NCBI GenBank assembly: GCA_022510605.1
Contig: JAFLTB010000014.1
Location: 1-44,575, forward strand
Length of the DNA: 44,575 nt
Origin: Lachnospiraceae bacterium
GTDB lineage: Bacteria > Bacillota > Clostridia > Lachnospirales > Lachnospiraceae
Direction of reading: 5' to 3'
Shown: one piece after another, positions 1 through 8,458 of the stretch
Numbering within the stretch: position 1 is the first letter of the stretch
Layout: the number at the start of each line of letters is the position of its first letter
The notes under the pieces: generated by a model
Seen by the model: the letters and a program-made list of their open reading frames with translations, nothing else
Told to the model about the DNA's origin: nothing
Database searches by the model: none
Translations under genes and position numbers: made by a program

Positions 1-1362
1 GTGCAGCCACGGGACCGGTATCAGAGCATGGCAGAATTCAAAGAGGCTCTGATGGTGACGACTGAGGTTCAAGCAGTGGAAGTACAACCTGAGACTGAAC
101 CACCATCAGAATCGCAGCAGGAGGGACAGCCCGAACCTCAACAGGAACCGCAATATACAGAGCCGGATGCGAAGCGAAAGAGAAAGTGGTTGGAAAATTC
201 AGAAAGAATTTTTTTAGTGATTAGTGGAATTTGTTTTGCTTTATCAGGTGTTCTGTACCTTTGTGTTATAGGAATGCAAAGCAGTTTTGACAAGGACTTG
301 CCGGTTGCCACACTCTTTATAATGAAAAGCTATATTTTAGAGTATTATAGTGAGCCTCAGGCAAGAACCATAATATTAGGCGTATTATACATAATTTTTG
401 CAGTATTTCTTTTCAATAAATTGCTTTTTATAAAGAAGAAAAATAAAGGAGTACTCATCACATCAGGATTGCTTTTGATCATTCAGATAACTTATCTTGC
501 GAACATCCTACCAGCAGATGGGAAACTGGTACTAGCATGGGCAGGGCAAAATCTGGCATACATTTTGATGTTTGCTGTCCTGCTTATAACGGAAATTGAT
601 TTGCCGGAAAAAATAAAATATATAGCCGGCAATGGATGTTTATTGATAGTATGTGTGTATTTGGCTGGATTTTTACTAGCGTGGTCTTTTTACGATTATA
701 ATCGTGGGCTTCCATGGGTGGTACCGCTTGCGTCCATTGCTGAAACAGGAGGAATTCTTTTTACCAGTTTGTGGTGCAGGAAAAAGTTGAGTATTGGCAT
801 TGTTTCAGAAAAAAATGCATTATTAAAACAAAGTGGTGGAATGTGTTTTGCTTTATATGGTTTATATTGCTTGCTTATCTCGACTTTCGTGCTATCTAAA
901 GGGTATAATATAACGCCATTTCGTGCTATAATAAATCTTGTGCTGTCAATTGTTTACATTGGTTTTGCAGTACAGCTTTTTCGGAAAAAGAAAGACTTAA
1001 TCATAGTGGTAGGGTTGCTTTTTGTGCTGCATACAGCCCGTTGCTTCGAAAATTTTCTTGAGAATGTTGATGGTGTTACCGAGATATTTTCAAGTGCAGC
1101 CTACGCACTAATATTAACTGTTTTTATTATAAATGCAATTGCCCTGCCGGAGAAAGTAAAACGTATAGCCAGTCATGGATGTCTGTTGGCAGCATTTGTA
1201 CACTTGGTTGGGGTTATAGCATATTGGCATGCCTTCCATTTTGTGGTGCATTTGCCGGATATGATTCCTTACATTGTCGAAACAGCAGCAATCCTTTTGG
1301 TTGGGTTGTGGTATAGAAAAGAAATCTCCCAGGCTTCCCCCCAATTTGGAGATGTGAATTGA
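1..1362 (+). CDS. C-terminal part of a membrane Ser/Thr protein kinase (5' end outside window)
   Basis: The first ~20 residues (PRDRYQSMAEFKEAL) match the last helix of Hanks-type Ser/Thr kinase domains, where P-x-x-R-Y-x-S is usual. The catalytic domain therefore lies upstream of the window, and the GTG at base 1 is probably an internal Val codon. A Pro/Glu/Gln-rich linker follows (about 24-57), then a basic stretch and many hydrophobic segments. The membrane part looks internally duplicated: LPEKIKYIAGNGCLL near residue 201 and LPEKVKRIASHGCLL near 387 sit in equivalent places, each preceded by similar helices. Such kinases usually carry an extracellular sensor; here the tail is almost entirely membrane-embedded. 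It would be the writer for the three FHA readers and the target or partner of the two PP2C phosphatases downstream. The base composition is visibly AT-rich. The kinase call rests only on the tail plus context. Confidence 0.72.
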   Translation: MQPRDRYQSMAEFKEALMVTTEVQAVEVQPETEPPSESQQEGQPEPQQEPQYTEPDAKRKRKWLENSERIFLVISGICFALSGVLYLCVIGMQSSFDKDLPVATLFIMKSYILEYYSEPQARTIILGVLYIIFAVFLFNKLLFIKKKNKGVLITSGLLLIIQITYLANILPADGKLVLAWAGQNLAYILMFAVLLITEIDLPEKIKYIAGNGCLLIVCVYLAGFLLAWSFYDYNRGLPWVVPLASIAETGGILFTSLWCRKKLSIGIVSEKNALLKQSGGMCFALYGLYCLLISTFVLSKGYNITPFRAIINLVLSIVYIGFAVQLFRKKKDLIIVVGLLFVLHTARCFENFLENVDGVTEIFSSAAYALILTVFIINAIALPEKVKRIASHGCLLAAFVHLVGVIAYWHAFHFVVHLPDMIPYIVETAAILLVGLWYRKEISQASPQFGDVN

Positions 1363-1453
1363 GGGGTTCAGTGAATCACAGTATAACGCTTCGGAACGGA
1401 GGCTGAAATTATAAATAAACAAGAGAACTACAATCAAAAGGAGGCAGGAAATT

Positions 1454-2104
1454 ATGGCAACATATGTAACATGTGCACAGGGACATTTATATGACGCAGA
1501 TTTACATGCGGCATGTCCCATCTGTAATGGAGGCGGGAATGTAATTGATTTTAGTGCAAAACCAGTTTCCGATAATATTGGGAGAACAGCACCGGTGGGC
1601 GGCGGTTTTGGCGCATCAACCGGAGGTGCGCCGGGAAGCGGGGGAAGTGATAATAGCATTGGTGAGACAGTGGCTCCGGACTTCTATCAGAAACGCAAAG
1701 AGGAAGAAGATAAAACCGTTGGTGTTTTCAGCAGGAGCATGAAGTCAGAGCCGACGGTAGGATGGCTGGTATGTATAGAAGGTCAGAATCAGGGGAAAGA
1801 TTACCGGCTTCTGGCAAAGAATAATACGATTGGACGGAGTGACCGTATGGATGTCTGCATCAAAGGCGATATGGCAATAACGCGTGAGAATCATGCACGG
1901 CTGGACTATGATGAAAAGCATAATGGGTATTACCTGAGTCCTGCGGATAATGCGAATACCATCTATCTGAATGATGAAGCGATGTATGTTCCGTCGAAAC
2001 TGTCTGCGTATGATTGTATTGAACTGGGTGATAGCAAATTTATATTTGTGCCCCTGTGCAGTGAGAGGTTTACATGGAGAGATGGTTTGAGACAAGGAGA
2101 ATAG
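1454..2104 (+). CDS. Cytoplasmic zinc-ribbon/FHA-domain protein
   Basis: This 216-residue soluble protein has an N-terminal zinc-ribbon-like motif (C-A-Q-G-H near residue 7, then C-P-I-C near 23). A Gly/Ser/Pro-rich linker follows, then a C-terminal FHA domain (about 95-205) with the signature NTIGRSDRMDVCI and a later TRENHARL segment. FHA domains bind phospho-threonine, so the protein is a likely adaptor read out by the neighbouring kinase. The linker and the segment around FYQKRKEEEDKTVGVF contain Thr residues that could be phosphorylated, as in GarA/Rv1827-type adaptors; this is inference. The start is the ATG preceded by AAAGGAGG at a spacing of about 9. The PP2C gene begins right after its stop codon, so the two are probably translationally coupled. 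Confidence 0.85.
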   Translation: MATYVTCAQGHLYDADLHAACPICNGGGNVIDFSAKPVSDNIGRTAPVGGGFGASTGGAPGSGGSDNSIGETVAPDFYQKRKEEEDKTVGVFSRSMKSEPTVGWLVCIEGQNQGKDYRLLAKNNTIGRSDRMDVCIKGDMAITRENHARLDYDEKHNGYYLSPADNANTIYLNDEAMYVPSKLSAYDCIELGDSKFIFVPLCSERFTWRDGLRQGE

Positions 2105-2105
2105 T

Positions 2106-2942
2106 ATGAAATGGTTGCGGCGAAATAAGAAAACACAGGAAGAAGAGACAGTCATTCGGGCAGAGGCCCCCAGTGTCCGGCCAAGTCTTCTCAGTTATGA
2201 TGCGGCAAACCTTCAGGGTATGGGTACAAGGCGGGGCCAGGAAGACGCTTTCGCCTTCGTCAATATATTTGACGTTACGGAGATAAAAAAGAATGGCCTG
2301 ATGTTTATGGTTGCCGATGGAATGGGCGGCATGAAAGATGGAAGAGTAGCAAGTGATACTGTGATTGCCGGAATGAAGGAAGCTTTTTATCGGATGGACA
2401 GAAGCGGAGACCTGGCATTGCAGCTGCAGGATAGTGTTTTTGAAGTGGGAGAGCAGGTTGTGCGGGCTCTTGGGGGTGATGGAGGTAGTACGTTGATTGC
2501 CTGTATTTTGTTTGAGGAGCAGTTTTACTTCGCAAGTGTAGGGGACAGTTTTCTGTATCTCAAACGGAATGGACAGTTACATCGCCTGAACAGAGAGCAT
2601 AATCTTCTGAATCAGACCTATCTTGAGAACATCCGGCAGGGGAATATGAATCCGGCTCTGTGTGATGCAGGTAAGGAGGGGGCGGCACTGACACAGTTCA
2701 TGGGAATGGAGGGAATGGATGAGATTGATTTTCTCCGTAGTCCACTGCCATTATGTGAGGGGGATACATTTTTGGTATGCTCGGATGGTGTCGGCGGTGT
2801 CCTGTCAGAGCAGACCATTCTTTCCTGTATGGAAAAAGAGGAAGCAAAAGACATCTGTGACGCACTGGAGCGGGAAATTGTGGCACAGGGAAGAGACAAT
2901 CAGGATAATTACACAGCACTGGTAGTGAAGTGTGTTTATTAA
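2106..2942 (+). CDS. PP2C-family Ser/Thr protein phosphatase
   Basis: This 278-residue protein carries the PP2C motif series: RRGQEDAF near residue 39, MVADGMGGMKDG near 74 (metal-binding Asp and Gly), GGSTLIACI and ASVGDSFLYL in the middle, CSDGVGG near 225, and the C-terminal DNYTALVVK (metal-binding Asp). A short basic N-terminus precedes the domain and there is no membrane segment, so it acts in the cytoplasm. It should remove phosphate from Ser/Thr of the kinase, the FHA partners or the dynamins. The ATG lies two bases after the FHA stop, with a ribosome site (AAGGAGA) inside the end of the previous gene. It is one of two different PP2C paralogues in the locus, which suggests distinct substrates. 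Confidence 0.93.
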   Translation: MKWLRRNKKTQEEETVIRAEAPSVRPSLLSYDAANLQGMGTRRGQEDAFAFVNIFDVTEIKKNGLMFMVADGMGGMKDGRVASDTVIAGMKEAFYRMDRSGDLALQLQDSVFEVGEQVVRALGGDGGSTLIACILFEEQFYFASVGDSFLYLKRNGQLHRLNREHNLLNQTYLENIRQGNMNPALCDAGKEGAALTQFMGMEGMDEIDFLRSPLPLCEGDTFLVCSDGVGGVLSEQTILSCMEKEEAKDICDALEREIVAQGRDNQDNYTALVVKCVY

Positions 2943-3002
2943 AAGTTGTAAACAAAGGCAGTGTTAAAAATACGAATACGGTAGCAGAAAGGAGCAATGA
3001 AA

Positions 3003-4319
3003 ATGAGAAAAGGTGTGAAAAAGGGGATAGGGAAAAAATGGCTGACACTCTGTATGGCGTTTGTCCTGCTGTTGGGTGTATCCGGTGGAATCCATACGGC
3101 CACAGTCAGGGGAAACAGTTCCTCCGTCAGAGAAAGCGTGGCGGTTGTGGTGCCCTGCTTAGAGAGCGAGGATGGCCAGCTGATTGCATTGGGCACTGGC
3201 ACTGGATTTTTTGTAGGGGACACGGATTCGGACGCCAAATATATCGTCACAAATCATCATGTAATAGAAGATTTTCTGGAATACGGTGCCGGTGAATGGC
3301 ACAGTGAGACGATAGGGAATGACACCATTAGGGTAAAGACCAAACTTCGTGTGTATTTTGACTCCGATGATTATACGGAGGCATATGTAGTGGATTACGA
3401 TGCGACAAAGGACATTGCCCTGTTAGAACTGGAATCTGCCACAGATAAGAGAAAAGCACTGCCTCTCTGCAGTCCCACCGATGATATGGTGGGAAGCACC
3501 ATATCGGTAGTAGGATACCCGGGGCTCTCGGATAATGCGGTGATAGATTCCACCTCAGCCTGGGGAATGAATGACGCCAGTGTAACCACAGGTACGATTG
3601 GCCGTCTGGTCACAGAATCCGGCACGGGGGTTAAACGTATTCAGACAGATGCCACAATGCAGCATGGCAACTCCGGCGGCCCAATGGTGAACCAGGATAA
3701 CGCTGTCATTGGTATCAGCGTAATGTCAGTAACGAGTGGCGATTCTGACGAGAAGCAGTATTACGCCATTAATATTGATGAACTGATTCCTATGTTGAAA
3801 CTTCACAATGTGCCTTATGAAATAGCAGGTAGTTTTCACATTTCCCAAATGATGCTGTTCATTATCATTGGGGCAGTGGTGGTACTTGCTGTAATTATAG
3901 TTGTACTTGTACTTGTTCTCGGAAAGAAAAAGCCAAAATCTTCTTCCGCAGCGAAGGCGCAGAGTGCACCGAATGCACAGGGGGCAGGTACGGCCGGTAA
4001 TCCGGTGGTGCGCTCCATGTCCGTGCAGCATAGTGGGGCCAGTTTTCCGCTGAATGGGAAGCAGATTTTGATTGGACGTGATACGGCGGCCTGTACTGTC
4101 GTTTTCCGTCCGGACACACCGGGTATCAGCGGCAGACATTGCTCCCTGTCATGGGATGCGTCCACAGGTGAGTTTATCCTTACCGATTTGAAATCAACCT
4201 ATGGTACCTTCCTGGCCAATGGCCAGAAACTGACCTCAGGTGTCCCTTACCGGTTGAAAAAGGGAGAACATTTTTATCTGGGTGAAAATGCCAATATGTT
4301 GTCCGTAGGATTGGAGTGA
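3003..4319 (+). CDS. Membrane-anchored trypsin-like (HtrA-type) protease with cytoplasmic FHA domain
   Basis: The 438-residue protein begins with a basic N-terminus and a signal/anchor (LTLCMAFVLLLGVSGG). A trypsin-fold protease domain follows with a visible triad: His in TNHHVIED (about residue 86), Asp in TKDIALLEL (about 137) and Ser in QHGNSGGPM (about 224). A strong transmembrane helix (MLFIIIGAVVVLAVIIVVLV) comes next, then a Ser/Ala/Lys linker and a C-terminal FHA domain (ILIGRDTAACTVVF, ISGRHCSLSW, STYGTFLANG). The protease therefore faces outside and the FHA faces the cytoplasm. There is no PDZ domain, unlike HtrA/DegP. The start was moved from the ATG at 2997 to the in-frame ATG at 3003, because GGAG at 2991-2994 is only two bases from the former and eight from the latter. 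The protease-to-FHA fusion suggests signalling across the membrane. Confidence 0.9.
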   Translation: MRKGVKKGIGKKWLTLCMAFVLLLGVSGGIHTATVRGNSSSVRESVAVVVPCLESEDGQLIALGTGTGFFVGDTDSDAKYIVTNHHVIEDFLEYGAGEWHSETIGNDTIRVKTKLRVYFDSDDYTEAYVVDYDATKDIALLELESATDKRKALPLCSPTDDMVGSTISVVGYPGLSDNAVIDSTSAWGMNDASVTTGTIGRLVTESGTGVKRIQTDATMQHGNSGGPMVNQDNAVIGISVMSVTSGDSDEKQYYAINIDELIPMLKLHNVPYEIAGSFHISQMMLFIIIGAVVVLAVIIVVLVLVLGKKKPKSSSAAKAQSAPNAQGAGTAGNPVVRSMSVQHSGASFPLNGKQILIGRDTAACTVVFRPDTPGISGRHCSLSWDASTGEFILTDLKSTYGTFLANGQKLTSGVPYRLKKGEHFYLGENANMLSVGLE

Positions 4320-4323
4320 TTGT

Positions 4324-5049
4324 GTGAAACTGGACGGATATGTATATACAAATCAAGGCGGCAGGGATTATAATGAGGATTCTGCGGCCATTCAGGAGAC
4401 AGACGGCCATGGAATCTATATTGTGGCAGATGGCCTGGGAGGGCATCTGCATGGAGAGATGGCCTCTGCCTGTGTGAGGGATTCCCTGATAGAGGGATGG
4501 AATCCCTATGAGGAGCAGGATAGAGGGCAGTCCCTGATGGAGCAGATTGTGGAGGCAAATCAGAAATTAATTGAATTGCAGCGGGAACAGCAATCCACGA
4601 TGAAAAGCACAGTGGTTGTTCTGACCATCGATGAAGAACGTGGGGCATGGGCCCATGTAGGGGATTCCCGATTGTATTATATCCACGGGAATGCTATTCA
4701 AAGCATTACGGAAGATCATTCGGTTGCTTTTAAAAAGTACAAAGCCGGGGAAATTACCAGAGAGCAGATTGCCTGGGATGAGGATCAGTCCAGTCTGCTG
4801 CGTTCTCTTGGCAATAATGATCACTGCGAACCTGCCATACATGTACAGGAAGATGCTCTGGAATCCGGCGATGCTTTTATGCTCTGTTCGGATGGCGTAT
4901 GGGAATATTTACATGACGAAGAGATACTGATTGACCGGCTGAAAGCAGAGACAGCGAAGGAATGGGCAGAATTGCTTTTGCTGCGGATGATTGAACGGAT
5001 TGATACAGGCAATGATAATCTGACTTTGTTGACAGTCATCTTGACGTAG
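4324..5049 (+). CDS. Second PP2C-family Ser/Thr protein phosphatase
   Basis: This 241-residue minimal PP2C domain resembles Stp1/PrpC. Its motifs are GGRDYNEDSAAI near residue 12, IYIVADGLGGHLHGE near 37, STVVVLTIDEERGAWAHVGDSRLYY, DHSVAFKKYKAGEIT (flap region), LRSLG, MLCSDGVWEYL and the final GNDNLTLLTVIL with the metal-binding Asp. It uses a GTG start with GGAG at 4313-4316, seven bases upstream, inside the end of the protease gene; the genes are four bases apart. Its sequence is clearly different from the first PP2C (it has the canonical flap region and is shorter), so this is not a recent duplication. It probably reverses kinase-dependent phosphorylation in the same pathway. Confidence 0.94.
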   Translation: MKLDGYVYTNQGGRDYNEDSAAIQETDGHGIYIVADGLGGHLHGEMASACVRDSLIEGWNPYEEQDRGQSLMEQIVEANQKLIELQREQQSTMKSTVVVLTIDEERGAWAHVGDSRLYYIHGNAIQSITEDHSVAFKKYKAGEITREQIAWDEDQSSLLRSLGNNDHCEPAIHVQEDALESGDAFMLCSDGVWEYLHDEEILIDRLKAETAKEWAELLLLRMIERIDTGNDNLTLLTVILT

Positions 5050-5107
5050 AAGTAAATGTAGTGACAAATGGGTCATGCTGCCTGGTTTAAGTTAGGAGAA
5101 GAATTCA

Positions 5108-6613
5108 ATGAGAAAAAGAATAATTGCAATTTGCATGGTTTTTTTGATGGTCTGGCTGATGATGCCAATTCAGACATGGGCTAAGCCCGATTTGAATAAG
5201 GCTGTCATACCAATATCCACATATTGTCTGGGAGATCAGATGCACGCGTTTGTAAATCTGAAGCCTGTATGCGACCCGGACACCATGAAAGTGGAAATTC
5301 AAAGTGGGGTTTCTTCGGAAGGAGAGACGGCACCTGTACCGCTGACAGAGAGTGATTCCATTGTCAGGTATTTATTCTTGATTGACCTATCCATGTCCAT
5401 GAAGGATTACGTCAGTGAAATTGAGAACTTTGTCGCTGCTCTGATGCGTGCAGAGAAGCAGGAGGCCGTCTATAGCGTGGCATCCTTTGGAGAGCAGTAT
5501 AAAATGGTCAGGAAGAATCTGACAGACTCTAAAACCGTGATAGATACAGTGAAGAATCTGGCATATGACCAGTATTTAACAGACCCCTATACGGCAATGA
5601 CCAGCGCCCTCACCGATTTAAAAGCAAACTGCCCCCGTGTAAGTGGAGATGTTGTCAATTTGGTTCTCATATCCGACGGGGAGCCGGATTTGGAGCAGGG
5701 TGATACGGCAGCAGAAGGGGAGAAGGAAAAGAGACTGGATAGCAAAGCGGCACAGAAGATAGGGGATACGCAGGATATTATTGTGCATACATTGATGTTT
5801 GCAGGGACGGGTTCCCATGCTGTTACCTCATTTTCGGCAGGAACCGGTCTGAGCCTGAAGACAGATGGAAGAAATGCAGGAAATAAAATTGCTTCTTTTG
5901 TGGACAGTCTGTACCGGCTCACCTTTTCCCTGTCAAAAGCCCCGTCAGATAATGAGGTTTCCGTCCAATTGAGCTATATGCCCAACGGGAAAAAGATTTT
6001 TACGGGTGAGTTACAGTTGGAATCTGTACCAGTGTTGCGAGGTTCCCTTTCTAATGGGGGAGATTCTGAGCAGGCTCCGGATGATTCCGGGGGAGGTTCC
6101 TGGAATGGGGGAAATGAGATTTCAGGAAGCGCCAGCTCCGGCAGCGGGATTTCCGGGGATACAGGCTCCGGGGACAATATTTTGGGTTTTCCGGGATATT
6201 TATGGATGATTCTGGGAGCCATTGTTCTGATTGTCATAGTCCTTTTGATTTTTGTTATCTGCAGGAAGAAGAAAAAAGGTGCTGGACACAGAAGGAAGAA
6301 AGTAAATTTGGATGAGGCAATATATATGAGGATGGAAATACTGGCCGGAGATTGTGTTACCTCAGACAGAGATTTTTATCTGACAGACCAGATTGTCATA
6401 GGAAGTGATTCGGATTGCGATTTGGTTTTGGAAGAGAAGGATGCTTCCGGACGCCACTCGCGAATCTTTTGCAAAGACCAGATGATTTACATCGAAGATT
6501 TACATTCGACAAATGGTACAATGTTGGAGGGAATGCGGCTCCATGCACCAAATCCTCTGAGGAGCGGCAACGAGATAACGATTGGAACAGCCCGGTTCAC
6601 CTTCCGCTTTTAG
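5108..6613 (+). CDS. Extracellular VWA-domain protein with transmembrane helix and cytoplasmic FHA domain
   Basis: This 501-residue protein starts with a signal peptide (MRKRIIAICMVFLMVWLMM). A von Willebrand A domain follows with an intact MIDAS motif D-L-S-M-S at about 93-97 and a later SDGEPD loop. A Gly/Ser-rich spacer (about 305-355), a transmembrane helix (WMILGAIVLIVIVLLIFVIC), a basic stop-transfer stretch and a C-terminal FHA domain (IVIGSDSDCDLVL, SGRHSRIFC, HSTNGTMLEG) complete it. The layout parallels the protease-FHA protein two genes upstream: an outside domain, one membrane pass and an inside FHA. VWA domains bind protein ligands through a metal, so this may sense or hold an extracellular partner and recruit phosphorylated cytoplasmic proteins. 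The ATG follows AGGAGAAG about 6 bases upstream. Confidence 0.9.
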   Translation: MRKRIIAICMVFLMVWLMMPIQTWAKPDLNKAVIPISTYCLGDQMHAFVNLKPVCDPDTMKVEIQSGVSSEGETAPVPLTESDSIVRYLFLIDLSMSMKDYVSEIENFVAALMRAEKQEAVYSVASFGEQYKMVRKNLTDSKTVIDTVKNLAYDQYLTDPYTAMTSALTDLKANCPRVSGDVVNLVLISDGEPDLEQGDTAAEGEKEKRLDSKAAQKIGDTQDIIVHTLMFAGTGSHAVTSFSAGTGLSLKTDGRNAGNKIASFVDSLYRLTFSLSKAPSDNEVSVQLSYMPNGKKIFTGELQLESVPVLRGSLSNGGDSEQAPDDSGGGSWNGGNEISGSASSGSGISGDTGSGDNILGFPGYLWMILGAIVLIVIVLLIFVICRKKKKGAGHRRKKVNLDEAIYMRMEILAGDCVTSDRDFYLTDQIVIGSDSDCDLVLEEKDASGRHSRIFCKDQMIYIEDLHSTNGTMLEGMRLHAPNPLRSGNEITIGTARFTFRF

Positions 6614-6635
6614 GCATGGATGAGGGGAGACAGAT

Positions 6636-8414
6636 ATGGATGCCAATGAATATGTAAGCTGCGCCGTGGATGCCATGAATTCATTGCCGGAAGCTTTTAA
6701 GAATAAGCGTGAGCATTTTCTGGCGGCACTCAATCAGATTTGCGCCCAGTTGGACAAGCCTTGTCTGAACGTGGCACTAATCGGCAATTTCAGTTCTGGC
6801 AAAAGTACTTTTATCAATGCCCTGATTAAAAAGGAACTTCTGAAAACAGCATGGAGTGCAACAACAGCGGCTCCCACCTATATTTATTACCATGATAAAG
6901 AGGAGACGCTGGTTGTTGTTGAAACATCGGAGGATGGGGCATTTTACATGAATCATTCCGAACAGCGTGAGAGGTTTGAGAAAATTATTGACAGGGGCCT
7001 CCCATCGGACTTAAAGGAAATGATTGCGGTTCTATCCACCTCCAATGAATTTTCCGATGTAATACAGAAAATAAAAATATATGTTTCAGGCGATGAGAGG
7101 ATTAAACACATATGTCTCATTGACACCCCGGGAGTCAATCCCGGAGCGGCCGAGGCCGCAGCACATGTAATGAAGACAAAGGATGTCCTGCTGGAGGATG
7201 CGGATATTACAATTGTTCTTTTTCAGGAGACACAGGTATTTACCAATTCTTTTAAAGTGTTTCTTGAGGAAAATGCCAGACATTTTATGAAGGATGCTAT
7301 CTTCGTTATTACCATGATGGATTTGGCAGAAGAAGAGGAACGAGAGGAATTGATTGCCTATGTAAAGCAGCATTTGCAGAACGCCTTTAATATTGAAAAT
7401 CCGGAGGTTTGTGAGTGCTGTGCCAAAGCCGTGTTTGCGGAGACGCCGGACAGGAAAAGCGAATACTGGGCAGAGTTGTTTGATGAACTGAGGGATAAGG
7501 TCGTAAAGCAGCTGGCGGATAAACAGGAAGTGATTTTTCGAGAGAGAACCGTCTCACAACTGAAAGACCTTCTTCATGAGATGGATGGAGAGGCAACCCG
7601 GAGTATTTCCGAAAAAGACAGGGAAAAGGATTTGCTGAAAGAAAATCCGGTAGAGCACATGAAGAAGGAGTTGGATGATTATTATAATTCCTTTCTGACC
7701 TATCGTTATGGAGAGTTTATCGAAAAAGTAAAGAAAAATGTCAGAAAGGAATACGAAAAAACGTTCCCGGATATAAGCAGCAAGGCCGCTTCGCAGATAA
7801 GCATATGCACGAAGGTGCATGGAACTGAGAGCGGTACGGTAACCGGGTACATCCATAACTATCTGCCAGACGAGATTTCCGGGGTGCTGCATAAAATGGC
7901 AAATAATATACAGATACATTTTTCTGGTTTTCGGGAGCTGCAGAAGGAATTTTACATAAAAAATAAAAAAATGTTCCAAAACCACAACTTAAAGATAAAC
8001 TCCGATGTACCCCATTTTTCGCCTTTGCCGGAACAGCCGCTTCTCGATATCCTGTTTTCCAATATGGCAGGTGCTCTGACTGCAGCGGGCGAGGAACTGG
8101 AGCGTTCTCTCGGCAGGTTCGGAAATTTGAAAAAAAGCCGGGAAAGGGCGATGTCCTGTGTCCATAATTATTTGGAAAAAGCCCACAAAGACAGCATATC
8201 GGCACTGGACACATGGATGGAGGAAAATATTAAGAAAATGCATCAGGGGATGGCATCTATTCGGGAGCAGATAGAGGCGGAATATGCCAGAGGATATGAG
8301 GAGGCGTCCCGGAGACTTTGTGACAGGAAAAAAGAATTGGAGAGTGACTTGAATCGATTGGGGGACATTCACCAATCGCTGCAACGGTGTTTGGATGCTT
8401 TGAAGGATAGTTGA
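6636..8414 (+). CDS. Dynamin-like GTPase 1
   Basis: This 592-residue protein has an N-terminal dynamin-type GTPase domain. The P-loop is GNFSSGKST (about 50-58), a Thr-rich switch I segment follows (SATTAAPTYIYY), G3 is DTPGVNPG near 162 and G4 is TMMD near 226. The C-terminal ~300 residues are charged and predicted helical/coiled coil, as in bacterial dynamin-like proteins, without a clear transmembrane hairpin, so membrane contact would be peripheral. Bacterial dynamins bind, tubulate or repair membranes. The ATG lies 22 bases after the VWA-FHA stop, with a GGGGAGACAG ribosome site. It is the first of three non-identical dynamins in a row, which suggests hetero-oligomers. Confidence 0.88.
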   Translation: MDANEYVSCAVDAMNSLPEAFKNKREHFLAALNQICAQLDKPCLNVALIGNFSSGKSTFINALIKKELLKTAWSATTAAPTYIYYHDKEETLVVVETSEDGAFYMNHSEQRERFEKIIDRGLPSDLKEMIAVLSTSNEFSDVIQKIKIYVSGDERIKHICLIDTPGVNPGAAEAAAHVMKTKDVLLEDADITIVLFQETQVFTNSFKVFLEENARHFMKDAIFVITMMDLAEEEEREELIAYVKQHLQNAFNIENPEVCECCAKAVFAETPDRKSEYWAELFDELRDKVVKQLADKQEVIFRERTVSQLKDLLHEMDGEATRSISEKDREKDLLKENPVEHMKKELDDYYNSFLTYRYGEFIEKVKKNVRKEYEKTFPDISSKAASQISICTKVHGTESGTVTGYIHNYLPDEISGVLHKMANNIQIHFSGFRELQKEFYIKNKKMFQNHNLKINSDVPHFSPLPEQPLLDILFSNMAGALTAAGEELERSLGRFGNLKKSRERAMSCVHNYLEKAHKDSISALDTWMEENIKKMHQGMASIREQIEAEYARGYEEASRRLCDRKKELESDLNRLGDIHQSLQRCLDALKDS

Positions 8415-8458
8415 GTGAAATTGAAATTGACTACGCACAGGGAAAGGAAGTTGGGAAA

